From Sporosarcina quadrami (GTDB lineage Bacteria > Bacillota > Bacilli > Bacillales_A > Planococcaceae), in assembly GCF_014836615.1 (NCBI RefSeq), contig NZ_JACSQN010000001.1, positions 124,001-188,000 of the forward strand: DNA of 64,000 nucleotides, in the 5' to 3' direction. Made by a program: the position numbers and the translations under genes. Under the pieces are notes generated by a model, which had not been told where the DNA came from, did no database searches, and saw only the letters and a list, made by a program, of their open reading frames with translations. Position 1 is the first letter of the stretch. Every line of letters begins with the position of its first letter. Shown one piece after another: positions 9,243-20,297 of this stretch.

Positions 9243-10529
9243 TTACTTCTTTTTACGGAATTCTTTCAGCCGTTCGTATATACCGGCTAGCTTCTTCTCT
9301 TCGCCTGCGAGGACGGGTTCAAAAAACTCCATATCCTTGATTTTATCAGGCAAGTATTGCTGATTGACCCACCCACCGAATGACCCAATAGGTGTCGCAT
9401 GTGGATATTGGTACCCTACATGTCCAAGGTCAGCAGAACCTGCGTAGTGAGTATCCCTTAAATGGAGCGGGATATCTCCTGTTTTACCTGCATTAATAGC
9501 TCCAATTGCTGCATCAATTGCTTTATAGGCGGAGTTGGACTTTGACGCAAGACACATCTCAATGACTGCATTGGCCAAAGGGATTCTTGCTTCTGGCATT
9601 CCAAGTCGAATTGCTGCATCAGTTGCTGCAAGCACATGCGGACCGACTTCAGGTGCAGCAAGACCGATATCTTCGTAAGCCATGACGAGTAGTCTGCGAT
9701 TGACCGCAACGAGATCACCTGTCTCAAGTAGGTTTGCCAAATAGAATATTGATGCATTAACATCACTACCACGAACTGACTTTTGAAGTGCAGAAAGTAA
9801 ATTATAATGATGTGATCCTTTATTATCGCCAACAAGTCCTATTCTTCCTATTAAGTTATCAATTAGCCAATCTTCGATAATGACAGTATCATCTTCTTCA
9901 TCACTTGCCGATACAATGGACTCGAGTAAAGTGAGTGCTTTTCGAGCATCACCATTCACGCCGGATGCTATTTTATCAATCTGTTCTTCAGAAATTTGAA
10001 TAGCTTTTTTCCCGAGGCCCCTCTCTTTATCAAGAATAGCGCGGTTGAGCAGTTTGATAAGATCTTCTCGATCAAGTCTTTTTAACTGCAAAATTTCACC
10101 GCATCGCGACCTAATCGCAGGATTGACATCATGATAGGGGTTTTCGGTCGTCGCGCCAATGAGAACGATCGATCCTTTCTCAACATGAGGAAGCAATGTG
10201 TCCTGTTGCAGTTTGTTGAATCGGTGAATCTCATCGAGGAACAGAATCACTTTTCCTGTTATCCTGCTCTCTGCAACAACTTCTTCTACATCTTTCTTAC
10301 CCGATACAGTTGCATTAAGTGCAATGAAAGGCAAATCACTTGTACCTGCAATAGCATAAGCAAGTGAAGTTTTTCCGATACCAGGTTCTCCATATAGCAA
10401 CATGGACGGGACGTGCCCTTTTGTAATCATTCTGTATAATGCAGTATCTTTACCGATAATATGTTGTTGTCCAGCGATTTCATCTATATGTTTTGGTCTC
10501 ATCCTAAAAGCTAAAGGTTCGTTATGCAA
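9243..10529 (-). CDS. rarA: Replication-associated recombination AAA+ ATPase RarA (MgsA, YrvN)
   Basis: AAA+ ATPase related to clamp loaders and RuvB that acts at stalled replication forks. Walker A is LLYGEPGIGKTSLA, Walker B is ILFLDEIHRFNK, and the sensor/arginine-finger region is IGATTENPYHDVNPAIRSRC; the C-terminal half is the MgsA tetramerisation domain. The start chosen is TTG 10529, six bases after GGGGAGTG, giving 428 residues beginning MHNEPLAFRMRP as in relatives. An upstream ATG at 10568 overlaps the -10 box TATAAT and so is unlikely to be in the mRNA. The gene is divergent from cymR. Confidence 0.95.
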   Translation of the reverse strand: MHNEPLAFRMRPKHIDEIAGQQHIIGKDTALYRMITKGHVPSMLLYGEPGIGKTSLAYAIAGTSDLPFIALNATVSGKKDVEEVVAESRITGKVILFLDEIHRFNKLQQDTLLPHVEKGSIVLIGATTENPYHDVNPAIRSRCGEILQLKRLDREDLIKLLNRAILDKERGLGKKAIQISEEQIDKIASGVNGDARKALTLLESIVSASDEEDDTVIIEDWLIDNLIGRIGLVGDNKGSHHYNLLSALQKSVRGSDVNASIFYLANLLETGDLVAVNRRLLVMAYEDIGLAAPEVGPHVLAATDAAIRLGMPEARIPLANAVIEMCLASKSNSAYKAIDAAIGAINAGKTGDIPLHLRDTHYAGSADLGHVGYQYPHATPIGSFGGWVNQQYLPDKIKDMEFFEPVLAGEEKKLAGIYERLKEFRKKK

Positions 10530-10559
10530 ACTGATCACTCCCCGCACATCTGTTCCACC

Positions 10560-10588
10560 ATTATACACAATGATTGGTTGGAAGTCAT
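10560..10588 (-). promoter_or_regulatory. Promoter of rarA
   Basis: On the minus strand ATGACT (10588-10583), a 17-base spacer and TATAAT (10565-10560), preceded by TG in an extended -10 arrangement. The -10 overlaps the in-frame ATG upstream of the true start. Confidence 0.7.
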
Positions 10589-10612
10589 TTGAAGGAAGCT
10601 AGACTACAGTTA

Positions 10613-10621
10613 TGCTATAAT
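10613..10621 (+). promoter_or_regulatory. Extended -10 promoter of cymR
   Basis: ATGCTATAAT ends at 10621 and carries the TGn extension; no good -35 is visible. It faces away from the rarA promoter in a ~125-base divergent intergenic region. Confidence 0.55.
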
Positions 10622-10655
10622 ATTTTGTACTTAATGAAAAGGACGCTGGTTAGTA

Positions 10656-11075
10656 ATGAGAATTTCAACTAAAGGGCGTTATGGCCTGACGGTAATCGTC
10701 GAACTAGGTAAGAATTTTGGGGAAGGCCCATTAGCATTACGAAAAATTGCTGATGAGAACGGTCTATCAGAAGCGTATTTAGAACAACTTATTCCAGCAT
10801 TGCGAAACAGCGGTATTGTCACAAGTGTACGAGGTGCATACGGAGGATACAAATTGTCCCGACCACCAGCTGAAATTACCGCTGGGGAAGTTATCCGATT
10901 ACTTGAAGGACCCATTCAAGTAGTTGATGGTATTACTGAAGGGGGCATCCCGCAACAGGAATTATGGAATCGAATTGGGAATGCAATTCGAAATGTCTTG
11001 GATACTACTACTATAGACGACTTGATCAGATCCGATGAATCCTTGACATCAGATGGATACATGTTTTATATATGA
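10656..11075 (+). CDS. cymR: Rrf2-family regulator, CymR-like repressor of cysteine metabolism
   Basis: Winged-helix Rrf2 repressor. In B. subtilis CymR senses cysteine status through O-acetylserine sulfhydrylase CysK and represses sulfur-acquisition genes. The 139 residues start MRISTKGRYGLTVIVEL, with the recognition helix in LSEAYLEQLIPALRNSGIV and the wing SVRGAYGGYKLSRPP, closely similar to CymR. No Fe-S-ligating cysteine triad is present, which fits CymR rather than IscR or NsrR. It is immediately followed by a cysteine desulfurase gene and mnmA, the same order as in B. subtilis (cymR-yrvO-trmU). Confidence 0.9.
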   Translation: MRISTKGRYGLTVIVELGKNFGEGPLALRKIADENGLSEAYLEQLIPALRNSGIVTSVRGAYGGYKLSRPPAEITAGEVIRLLEGPIQVVDGITEGGIPQQELWNRIGNAIRNVLDTTTIDDLIRSDESLTSDGYMFYI

Positions 11076-11098
11076 ACGATTCAGTTAGGAGTTTAACG

Positions 11099-12241
11099 AT
11101 GGAAACAATATATTTGGATCATGCAGCGACAACGCCTATTCACCCTGAAGTAAGCAACATTTATAAAAAAGTGATGGATTCCGAATTTGGAAATCCATCA
11201 AGCATACATGCGTATGGTAGAGCATCAAGGAAGTTGGTTGATGATGCCCGAAAAACGATATCTGCAGCACTAAATGCGGATCAGACTGAGATCATTTTTA
11301 CATCAGGGGGTACGGAAGCTGATAACATCGCAGTTTTTGGAACTGCAACTAGTATGCGAGAAAAAGGCAATCACATTATTACAACTGCAATTGAACACCA
11401 CGCCGTTTTACATTCCTGTAAAGAGCTTGAGAAAAGGGGATTTGAAATTACGTACCTTCCAGTGGATGAGAACGGCTGTGTAACAAAAACACAAGTAGCT
11501 GAAGCACTGACAGATCAGACGATACTTGTAACGATTATGTACGGCAACAACGAAGTAGGAACCGTCCAACCGATAAAGGAAATTGGTGCTTTGCTTAAAG
11601 ATCACCAAGCGATTTTCCATACCGATGCTGTTCAAGCCTTCGGTATCGTCGAACTTCATGTGGATGAACTTCAAGTCGATTTGTTGAGCGCGTCCGCTCA
11701 TAAACTTAACGGTCCTAAAGGTGTTGGTTTTCTATACCAACGAAAAGGCCTGCAGACGGCACCTCTTTCGTTTGGCGGTGAACAGGAACGCAAACGCCGT
11801 GCGGGCACGGAAAATGTACCTGCAATTGCGGGATTTGCGCAAGCGGTCGAAATCGCTCAACGTGAGATGGAAGCCAACCGTAAGAAGTATAATCGCTACA
11901 AGGAAATCATGACATCTGTATTTGATGCGCAACACATTCAATACGAAGTGAATGCAAATCATACCGAGAAGCTACCACATGTAATGAATATCAGTTTTGC
12001 TGGAACAGACATTGAGTCATTGCTCGTCAATTTGGATATGGCAGGCATTGCGGTATCGAGTGGTTCAGCATGTACTGCTGGTTCCCTTGAGCCGTCTCAT
12101 GTATTGGCAGCGATGTTCGGAAGTAGTTCTACCAAACTAAGGAATTCCGTGCGTTTCAGTTTCGGTCTCGGATTAGATGTAGACAAAGTGCGAAATGCAG
12201 CTTTAATGACAACTGAAATTATTCAACGACTTGTGAAATGA
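11099..12241 (+). CDS. Cysteine desulfurase (YrvO/IscS-like) for tRNA thiolation
   Basis: PLP enzyme that takes sulfur from cysteine and passes it as a persulfide. It is 380 residues long. The PLP lysine lies in SAHKLNGPKGVGF, FTSGGTEADNIAVFG binds the cofactor, and the catalytic cysteine is in SSGSACTAGSLEPSHVL. An in-frame ATG at 11072 overlaps the cymR stop, but TTAGGAG lies 5-10 bases before ATG 11099 and the protein then starts METIYLDHAATTP, the family beginning. mnmA follows after 21 bases, so the likely sulfur acceptor is MnmA, as shown for YrvO in B. subtilis. Confidence 0.95.
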   Translation: METIYLDHAATTPIHPEVSNIYKKVMDSEFGNPSSIHAYGRASRKLVDDARKTISAALNADQTEIIFTSGGTEADNIAVFGTATSMREKGNHIITTAIEHHAVLHSCKELEKRGFEITYLPVDENGCVTKTQVAEALTDQTILVTIMYGNNEVGTVQPIKEIGALLKDHQAIFHTDAVQAFGIVELHVDELQVDLLSASAHKLNGPKGVGFLYQRKGLQTAPLSFGGEQERKRRAGTENVPAIAGFAQAVEIAQREMEANRKKYNRYKEIMTSVFDAQHIQYEVNANHTEKLPHVMNISFAGTDIESLLVNLDMAGIAVSSGSACTAGSLEPSHVLAAMFGSSSTKLRNSVRFSFGLGLDVDKVRNAALMTTEIIQRLVK

Positions 12242-12256
12242 AAAGATAAAGGATGA

Positions 12257-13387
<1,131 letters not shown>

Positions 13388-13399
13388 GAGGGGAATTAT

Positions 13400-14062
13400 A
13401 TGGAACACAATGAAATCGGCATTAAAGCCCTTCAAGAAGGTAATTTTGAAAAAGCGATAGAAGCATTTATGAAGGCGGCTGAGGAAGAACCCGAAAACCC
13501 TGTCGGCTATATTAATCTTGGAAATGTGTTTGCGTCTGCTGGTGATACTGAACGAGCAGAACGGTTTTTCCAAAAAGCGATTACATTGGATGAAAAAGCA
13601 GGCTCGGCTTTTTATGGTTTAGCAAATCTGTACTTTTCCAATGAGCGGTACGAAGAAGCGGCAAAACTCTATGAAAAAGCTATTCGTACAGGTTTAGACG
13701 AAGCGGATGCTTATTTTATGCTCGCAAAAAGTCTCAAACAATCTGGAAGTGCAAAACTAGCTTTGCCGTATATGCAACGTGCTGCTGAACTTGCTCCAGA
13801 AGATCTTGAAATCCGTTTGGCATATGGCATTCTTCTTGCTGAAATGGAATTATTCAAAGAAGCTGACCAGGAGTTCACTTTTATTTTGCAAAATGATCAA
13901 GAGCATGCTGATGCGCATTATAATATGGGAGTTCTGTATGCAGTCTCGACAGATAGGAAAGATGATGCGCTACATCATTTGGAAAGAGCATTCACAATTG
14001 AACCAGAACATACGCAAGCGCGATATATTTTCGATATGATTAAGTTAGGCGATCAGTCCTGA
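13400..14062 (+). CDS. Tetratricopeptide-repeat protein (YrrB-like)
   Basis: A soluble protein of 220 residues made almost entirely of about six TPR helical hairpins (for example NPVGYINLGNVFASAGD, SAFYGLANLYFSNERYEEA, HADAHYNMGVLYAV). No signal peptide or catalytic domain is visible, so a protein-binding scaffold is inferred. B. subtilis YrrB, a TPR protein between trmU and recD2 (yrrC), occupies the same position. AGGGGAATT precedes ATG 13400, and it starts 12 bases after mnmA, so it is part of the cymR-mnmA-recD2 run. The partner protein is unknown. Confidence 0.88.
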   Translation: MEHNEIGIKALQEGNFEKAIEAFMKAAEEEPENPVGYINLGNVFASAGDTERAERFFQKAITLDEKAGSAFYGLANLYFSNERYEEAAKLYEKAIRTGLDEADAYFMLAKSLKQSGSAKLALPYMQRAAELAPEDLEIRLAYGILLAEMELFKEADQEFTFILQNDQEHADAHYNMGVLYAVSTDRKDDALHHLERAFTIEPEHTQARYIFDMIKLGDQS

Positions 14063-14090
14063 CAAGCATAATAGCTAGGCGGTGGACAGA

Positions 14091-16556
14091 ATGATACAGG
14101 ATAATGGACAAGTAGCGGTGGATGGAGCTGTTTTTATCGTCGGAAGACCTGTCGTAACGATCTTCCACAATCCCGATAACCTGTTTTCAATCGTTAAAAT
14201 GAAGATATCCAAAACTAATAGCGGATATGAAGACAAGGAAATCGTTATAAAAGGAAGCTTCCCGCCGCTTACAAATGAAGAGGACTATCGACTAACCGGA
14301 AAACTTGTCAATCATGCAACATATGGCAAGCAATTTGACGTGCACACATTTACAAAAGAAATGCCTGAAACGGAAACGGGGATTGTCCACTACTTGTCCG
14401 GCGACCTGTTCCCTGGGATTGGCCGTAAAACAGCAGATACTATCGTCAAGAAATTAGGGAAAGATGCAATTAAAAAGATTTTGGAAGACCGTTCAGTCCT
14501 CGATCATGTGCCCCGATTATCGGAAGAAAAGAAAGATGTTCTCGTTTCGGTCCTTCAGGAAAACTTAGGACTGGAGCGAAGCATGGTCCAACTAAACGAT
14601 TGGGGTTTCGGTCCACAGCTTTCTATGCGAATCTATCAGACGTATCGAGAGGAAGTATTGGATCTTTTAAGAGAAAATCCATTCCGTCTAATAGAAGACG
14701 TGGAAGGTATCGGTTTCCAACGGGCTGATGAACTTGGTCGGCAACTCGGTATTACAGGCAAGCATCCCTCTAGAGTTAAAGCTGCAATCTTACATATATT
14801 AAACCAAGCCGTACAGTCATCAGGACATGTCTATTTGGAAGCTGAACTTATATTGCCAGAGATAAAAAGTCTGCTCGAAGCTAGTCAAAAAGAGGAAGTG
14901 CCGTTTCAGGATATATCGCGTGCTGTACTTGAATTGGTGGAAGAAGGGAAGATTGCAGGTGAAGGACGTAAACTGTATATTCCTTCCCTCTACTTTTCTG
15001 AAATAGGTATAGCTAGCAAGCTTGAGCACATTTTGGAAAATGATCTGTCCAATACTTTCCCTGTATCCGAAATTCGAAAGGCGATTGGGGAAGCGGAGGA
15101 GCGACTAGGAGTCGGTTATGCTGAAACCCAAGTTGCTGCAATTGAAAAGGCGCTTCATTCCCCCGTCATGATTTTGACAGGAGGACCGGGTACAGGAAAG
15201 ACGACAGTTATACGAGGACTAGTAGAAGTGTACGCTGAATTACATGGTCTTTCATTGGATCCGAAAGTATATGCACAAAAAGAAGAAACGTTTCCGATTG
15301 TTCTTGCTGCACCTACTGGCAGAGCTGCCAAAAGGATGTCTGAATCGACAGGGTTACCTGCTATGACAATTCATAGGCTTCTAGGATTTAATGGCCAGGA
15401 GAAAGATGATGCAACCGGCAAAGAAGTGGAAGGCAGACTGATCATCATCGATGAGATGTCCATGGTCGATACTTGGCTTGCACATCAGTTGCTGAAGGCG
15501 CTCGACAATGACATGCAAATCCTTTTTGTAGGTGACCAAGATCAGTTGCCACCAGTCGGGCCTGGACAAGTACTCAAAGATATGATGAACTCAGGCAAAA
15601 TCCCGGTTGTGGAACTGACGGAAATCTATAGACAAAGTGAAGGCTCCACGATTATTGAAATGGCCCATATGATTAAAAACTCTACAATGATTGGTGATAT
15701 CACTAAGAAAACAGCTGATCGTTCTTTCATAAAAGCACATGGAGATCAGATTCTTGAAGCGGTCCAGCAAATTTTGAAAAATGCACTATCGAAAGGTCAT
15801 TCGATTAAAAACATTCAAGTGTTGGCACCGATGTACAAAGGGCCGGCAGGTATTGATGGTTTAAACAAAATGATTCAGCAGATGGCTAACCCTCCTGGGC
15901 CCGATCGCAAAGAAGTGGCCTTTGGAGATGTGGTCTATCGGATTGGCGATAAAGTGCTACAACTTGTCAATCAACCTGAGAGTAATGTGTTCAATGGAGA
16001 TATGGGGGAAGTCATTTCGATCATAAAAGCAAAAGAGACAATAGACAAAAAAGAGCTGCTAATCGTTTCTTATGATGGCATTGAAGTGGAATACGAACGG
16101 AATGATCTGAATCAGATCACACTCGCTTATTGCTGCTCTATTCATAAATCACAAGGTAGCGAATTTCCTATCGTCGTCATGCCGATCGTACGCGGTTATC
16201 GAAAAATGCTCCGCAGAAACCTTCTATATACAGGGATTACACGCGCCAAAGACTTTCTCATTCTTTGTGGAGAACCTGAAGAGTTCAAAATAGGCATTAA
16301 CCGAAAAGATGAATTAGAACGTCAAACGACGCTTAAAGAGCGGTTGTGCAAAGAAATCATTAGCGACATGGCAGCTGTCGCAAATACTAGTAAAGATGCT
16401 ACTGTAATGGATGCCGAAAATGAAGCGACTGAAACAGGTGAAGAACCGACAATCATTGCTGAATACCGGTTGACTATGGATACGATTCTAGGAATAGACC
16501 CGATGATCGGCATGCAAGGAGTTACACCAAATGATTTTTCTGAACCGATGGATTGA
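14091..16556 (+). CDS. recD2: RecD2 family ATP-dependent 5'-3' DNA helicase (YrrC)
   Basis: Superfamily 1B helicase working without RecBC and implicated in replication-fork stability and repair. There is an N-terminal OB/helix-hairpin-helix region (about 1-300; FPGIGRKTADTIVKKLG, VEGIGFQRADELGRQLG). The helicase core then shows Walker A TGGPGTGKTTVIRG, Walker B IIIDEMSMVDTWL, LFVGDQDQLPPVGPGQVL, motif V/VI CSIHKSQGSEFPIVV and YTGITRAKDFLILCG. An acidic tail of ~80 residues follows. GTG 14082 lies inside the binding site TAGGCGGTGG, so ATG 14091 is preferred (821 residues). Its stop codon is inside the -35 box of the alaS promoter. Confidence 0.95.
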   Translation: MIQDNGQVAVDGAVFIVGRPVVTIFHNPDNLFSIVKMKISKTNSGYEDKEIVIKGSFPPLTNEEDYRLTGKLVNHATYGKQFDVHTFTKEMPETETGIVHYLSGDLFPGIGRKTADTIVKKLGKDAIKKILEDRSVLDHVPRLSEEKKDVLVSVLQENLGLERSMVQLNDWGFGPQLSMRIYQTYREEVLDLLRENPFRLIEDVEGIGFQRADELGRQLGITGKHPSRVKAAILHILNQAVQSSGHVYLEAELILPEIKSLLEASQKEEVPFQDISRAVLELVEEGKIAGEGRKLYIPSLYFSEIGIASKLEHILENDLSNTFPVSEIRKAIGEAEERLGVGYAETQVAAIEKALHSPVMILTGGPGTGKTTVIRGLVEVYAELHGLSLDPKVYAQKEETFPIVLAAPTGRAAKRMSESTGLPAMTIHRLLGFNGQEKDDATGKEVEGRLIIIDEMSMVDTWLAHQLLKALDNDMQILFVGDQDQLPPVGPGQVLKDMMNSGKIPVVELTEIYRQSEGSTIIEMAHMIKNSTMIGDITKKTADRSFIKAHGDQILEAVQQILKNALSKGHSIKNIQVLAPMYKGPAGIDGLNKMIQQMANPPGPDRKEVAFGDVVYRIGDKVLQLVNQPESNVFNGDMGEVISIIKAKETIDKKELLIVSYDGIEVEYERNDLNQITLAYCCSIHKSQGSEFPIVVMPIVRGYRKMLRRNLLYTGITRAKDFLILCGEPEEFKIGINRKDELERQTTLKERLCKEIISDMAAVANTSKDATVMDAENEATETGEEPTIIAEYRLTMDTILGIDPMIGMQGVTPNDFSEPMD

Positions 16557-16581
16557 CAGTCGGGCTGCTTTTACCTATAAT
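16553..16581 (+). promoter_or_regulatory. Consensus SigA promoter of alaS
   Basis: TTGACA (16553-16558), exactly 17 bases, and TATAAT (16576-16581): both hexamers are perfect. The recD2 stop TGA (16554-16556) lies inside the -35. The start of transcription should be near 16588. Confidence 0.9.
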
Positions 16582-16587
16582 CCAAAG

Positions 16588-16826
16588 TAACATAATAAAA
16601 TTCGTTGACGGAGAAAGTAGGCTTTTGACCGAGTTAAGAAAGGATTCCCTAGGCTGCAAGGAATCCCTTGGTTAGTCGTCCGAAAGCTACTCCCGAGTGC
16701 AACTGATCCTTGCCGTTCGCCACGTTAAGGCTTCTTGAGATACCGGTCTGACCGGTAAATTTGGGTGGTACCACGAATCGTCTTCGTCCCTTGTACAGGG
16801 GCGGGGACTTTTTTGTTTTCATGCAG
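16588..16826 (+). promoter_or_regulatory. T-box leader of alaS (Ala GCU specifier)
   Basis: Stem I has a basal helix pairing GGAG (16610-16613) with CTCC (16690-16693). Loop-E elements AGTA (16616-16619) and GAA (16682-16684) follow, and the specifier codon GCT (16686-16688, Ala) is followed by A. The T-box sequence TTTGGGTGGTACCACG is at 16760-16775. The terminator pairs CGTCCCTTGTA with the GGGGCGGGGA segment (about 16786-16811), followed by a T-run. The specifier agrees with the downstream alanyl-tRNA synthetase. Confidence 0.96.
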
Positions 16827-16882
16827 GATCAAGCATTAACGAAAATCAGTCAAAATACTAAATCAAATAGGAGGAATTTAAA

Positions 16883-19516
16883 ATGAAACAGTTAACAGCG
16901 GCAGAGATTCGTAAGATGTTTTTAGATTACTTTAAAGAATATGGCCATGACATCGAGGCAAGCGCACCTCTTGTCCCAATAGATGATGCATCTCTTCTAT
17001 GGATAAACAGCGGGGTCGCTACGTTGAAAAAATATTTTGACGGTAGAGTAGTGCCGACAAATCCAAGAATTGTCAATGCGCAAAAATCCATACGAACAAA
17101 TGATATCGAAAATGTCGGTAAAACGGCTCGACATCATACGTTCTTTGAAATGCTCGGCAATTTTTCGATTGGCGATTATTTTAAAGAAGAAGCAATCGTG
17201 CGTGCTTGGGATTTTCTGACGAATGAAAAATGGATCGGTTTTGATCCGGAACTTCTTTCAGTAACAGTTCATCCAGAAGACGATGAAGCGTATGCCATTT
17301 GGAGAGACAAGATTGAAATGCCGGAAGAACGCATCATCCGTCTTGAAGGTAACTTCTGGGACATCGGAGAAGGCCCGAGTGGACCGAACTCAGAGATCTT
17401 TTATGATAGAGGTCCTTCATACGGGGACGATTTTACGGATCCTGAACTTTATCCAGGTGGAGAAAATGAACGTTATTTGGAAATCTGGAACTTAGTGTTC
17501 TCTGAATTCAACCATAATCCTGACAATACGTATACACCGCTTCCTAAGAAAAATATAGATACGGGTATGGGGCTTGAAAGGATGGCAAGTGTCATTCAAA
17601 ATGTACCGACAAATTTCGACACTGATCTTTTCATGCCAATCATTCATGCAGTTGAAAATGTCTCAGGTGAAAAATACGGAAAAGATCATATGAAAGATAC
17701 AGCATTCAAAGTCATTGCCGATCATATCCGGACGGTGGCATTTGCTATCGGAGACGGTGCATTGCCATCGAACGAAGGTCGTGGCTATGTATTACGAAGA
17801 TTGTTAAGAAGAGCTGTGAGGTTCGCGAAGCAGATCGGTATCCATAAACCATTCATGTATGGTTTAGTACCAGTTGTCGGCGATATTATGAAAGACTTCT
17901 ATCCTGAAGTGAAGGAAAAGGAATCGTTCATTATGAAAGTCGTGAAAAATGAAGAAGAACGTTTTCACGAAACATTAAACGAAGGATTAACAATACTTAA
18001 CACAATAATCGACAAGGCGAAAACTTCCGGTCATCCAGAAGTGTCTGGAGCTGATGCTTTCAGATTGTACGACACATACGGATTCCCATTTGAATTGACG
18101 GAGGAGTTCGCTGAAGAGGCTGGTGTGACTGTTGATCGACCTGGGTTTGACGTGGAAATGGATAACCAGCGGAAACGTGCAAGAGCTGCTCGTCAAGATG
18201 TCGATTCCATGCATGTACAATCTGAAGTGCTTGGCAGTATTCATGAAAAGAGCGAATTCGTTGGATATGATCAATTGAAAATGGAGTCGAAAATTGTCGC
18301 ATTAGTACATGGCGGTGAATTGGTGGAACGCGTTTCTGAAGGCGAAGAGATTCAATTCATCCTCGATCACACGCCGTTTTATGCTGAAAGCGGAGGACAA
18401 ATTGCGGATAAAGGTACGTTGTCAAGCGATACATTTATTATCGAAGTGAAGGATGTTAAAAAGGCTCCAAACGGCCAACATTTACACACTGGTTTCGTCA
18501 AGACAGGAGAAGTGACGAACGGCACGTTTGTCATTGCAGAAGTTGACGCGCAAGCGAGAAATCTAACAATCAAAAATCATACAGCAACACATCTACTTCA
18601 CAAAGCATTGAAAATGGTTCTTGGGGAACACGTCAATCAGGCAGGTTCATATGTCGGACCAGACAGATTACGTTTTGACTTCTCTCACTTCGGACAAGTG
18701 ACAAAAAATGAACTTGAACAAATCGAAGCGATTGTAAACGAGAAGATCTGGGAAGATATTGTAGTAAAAATTGAGCAGAAGCCAATTAGTGAAGCGAAAG
18801 AAATGGGTGCAATGGCGCTGTTTGGAGAAAAATATGGTGATATTGTACGCGTTGTTACAGTAGGAGACTTCTCATTGGAATTGTGTGGTGGTTGTCACGT
18901 CGCTGCAACGTCTTCGATCGGGCTATTTAAGATTGAATCTGAAGGCGGCATCGGAGCAGGTACGCGAAGAATTGAAGCGTTAACGGGCAAACAAGCTTAC
19001 CAATCATTCAAAGAAGAAGAAATGCTTCTATCCGAAGCTGCTGCTTTGTTGAAAGCGAACACGAAAGACATTGTGACAAAAGTGAACGCAACATTGACGG
19101 AAATGAAAGAAATGCAACGCGAAAATGACTCACTATCTGCAAAATTGGGTAATAGTCAACTGACAGATATACTTGCCTCCTCTCAACAAATTGACGATGT
19201 AACCGTTCTGTCTGCAAGGGTCGATGTAAAAGATAATAACGCGCTACGACAGATGATTGATGAGTTGAAGCAGAAACTCGTAAAAGGTGTCATCGTTCTT
19301 GGAGCTGAAGCTGATGGGAAAGTAATGCTTGCGACTGGTGTGACCGAAGATTTGAAAAACGGGAACTTCCATGCTGGTAAAATCGTCAATCACGTAGCGT
19401 CTCTTTGCGGAGGCAAGGGTGGAGGACGTCCTGATATGGCAATGGCTGGAGCGAAAGATGCTTCAAAACTTGATGAAGCACTTCAATCCGTGTATGATTA
19501 TGTCAAATCCGTTTAA
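16883..19516 (+). CDS. alaS: Alanyl-tRNA synthetase
   Basis: Class II synthetase charging tRNA-Ala through recognition of the G3:U70 pair. It has 877 residues. The aminoacylation core contains [36 protein letters not shown] and [16 protein letters not shown]. The editing domain that clears Ser- and Gly-tRNA has the zinc motif in [12 protein letters not shown] and ELCGGCHV; the C-Ala/DHHA1 domain ends the protein ([15 protein letters not shown]). AGGAGG precedes ATG 16883. It is the first gene of a unit running into yrzL and yqgF. Confidence 0.98.
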   Translation: MKQLTAAEIRKMFLDYFKEYGHDIEASAPLVPIDDASLLWINSGVATLKKYFDGRVVPTNPRIVNAQKSIRTNDIENVGKTARHHTFFEMLGNFSIGDYFKEEAIVRAWDFLTNEKWIGFDPELLSVTVHPEDDEAYAIWRDKIEMPEERIIRLEGNFWDIGEGPSGPNSEIFYDRGPSYGDDFTDPELYPGGENERYLEIWNLVFSEFNHNPDNTYTPLPKKNIDTGMGLERMASVIQNVPTNFDTDLFMPIIHAVENVSGEKYGKDHMKDTAFKVIADHIRTVAFAIGDGALPSNEGRGYVLRRLLRRAVRFAKQIGIHKPFMYGLVPVVGDIMKDFYPEVKEKESFIMKVVKNEEERFHETLNEGLTILNTIIDKAKTSGHPEVSGADAFRLYDTYGFPFELTEEFAEEAGVTVDRPGFDVEMDNQRKRARAARQDVDSMHVQSEVLGSIHEKSEFVGYDQLKMESKIVALVHGGELVERVSEGEEIQFILDHTPFYAESGGQIADKGTLSSDTFIIEVKDVKKAPNGQHLHTGFVKTGEVTNGTFVIAEVDAQARNLTIKNHTATHLLHKALKMVLGEHVNQAGSYVGPDRLRFDFSHFGQVTKNELEQIEAIVNEKIWEDIVVKIEQKPISEAKEMGAMALFGEKYGDIVRVVTVGDFSLELCGGCHVAATSSIGLFKIESEGGIGAGTRRIEALTGKQAYQSFKEEEMLLSEAAALLKANTKDIVTKVNATLTEMKEMQRENDSLSAKLGNSQLTDILASSQQIDDVTVLSARVDVKDNNALRQMIDELKQKLVKGVIVLGAEADGKVMLATGVTEDLKNGNFHAGKIVNHVASLCGGKGGGRPDMAMAGAKDASKLDEALQSVYDYVKSV

Positions 19517-19597
19517 GCGGAAATGCAACTCGGGTATAAAGTAAGTGGGAAAGGTATCCGGTTTGCGAACGGACGATTGGAAAGCGGGGTGTCGACT

Positions 19598-19864
19598 ATG
19601 AATTCATACGACAAGACGATGAAATTCAACTTTCCTGAAGAATCCATGGAGCAAGAAGTAAAACAGGTTATGCTACATGTCCATTCAGCACTCGAAGACA
19701 AGGGCTATAACCCGATTAATCAGATTGTCGGTTACCTCCTTTCGGGCGATCCGGCATACATTCCTCGTCATTATGAAGCCCGTAACCTTATCCGTAAGTT
19801 GGAGAGGGATGAGATTCTAGAGGAACTGGTTAAGTTTTATATCCGTGAGAACAGAGGTAAGTAG
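19598..19864 (+). CDS. IreB-family regulatory protein (UPF0297, YrzL)
   Basis: Small cytosolic protein of 88 residues. In Enterococcus the homologue IreB is phosphorylated on threonines by the PASTA kinase IreK and affects cephalosporin resistance; YrzL is the B. subtilis member. The N-terminal [13 protein letters not shown] holds the candidate phospho-Thr, and [20 protein letters not shown] is the conserved core. The frame opens at ATG 19523, but GGGGTG lies seven bases before ATG 19598, which gives the family length. It stands between alaS and yqgF, the classic alaS-yrzL-yqgF(yrrK)-yrzB order. Confidence 0.93.
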   Translation: MNSYDKTMKFNFPEESMEQEVKQVMLHVHSALEDKGYNPINQIVGYLLSGDPAYIPRHYEARNLIRKLERDEILEELVKFYIRENRGK

Positions 19865-19866
19865 AA

Positions 19867-20286
19867 TTGAGGACAATGGGATTAGATGTAGGATCCAAAA
19901 CGGTCGGAATTGCGATCAGCGATGCACTTGGGTGGACAGCCCAAGGCATCGAAACGGTCAAAATCGACGAAAGCTCCTGCGATTTTGGCATGGAGAGAAT
20001 TCAAGAGCTAGTTGCTGAATATGAAGTAACTTCATTCGTCGTCGGTTATCCAAAGAACATGAATAACTCTATAGGACCACGAGGAGAAGCTTCTGAACAG
20101 TATGCGGAACTGTTAAAAGAGACGTTTGGACATCCTGTTGTATTATGGGATGAGCGCCTGACGACGATGGCAGCGGAACGCATGCTGATTGAAGCGGACG
20201 TCAGCAGAAAAAAAAGAAAGACAGTCATCGATAAGATGGCGGCAGTCATGATACTCCAAGGGTATCTTGATTCAAAAAACAGATGA
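19867..20286 (+). CDS. yqgF: YqgF/RuvX-type RNase H-fold nuclease (YrrK)
   Basis: RNase H-fold nuclease of the family named putative Holliday junction resolvase; the E. coli member also matures the 5' end of 16S rRNA. The 139 residues start [19 protein letters not shown] (first catalytic Asp). Further conserved acids are in [17 protein letters not shown] and the C-terminal [17 protein letters not shown] 19867 is taken as the start, two bases after the yrzL stop, because it aligns with the MRILGLD start of YrrK; ATG 19876 is possible. Confidence 0.92.
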   Translation: MRTMGLDVGSKTVGIAISDALGWTAQGIETVKIDESSCDFGMERIQELVAEYEVTSFVVGYPKNMNNSIGPRGEASEQYAELLKETFGHPVVLWDERLTTMAAERMLIEADVSRKKRKTVIDKMAAVMILQGYLDSKNR

Positions 20287-20297
20287 GGTGATTTGAG

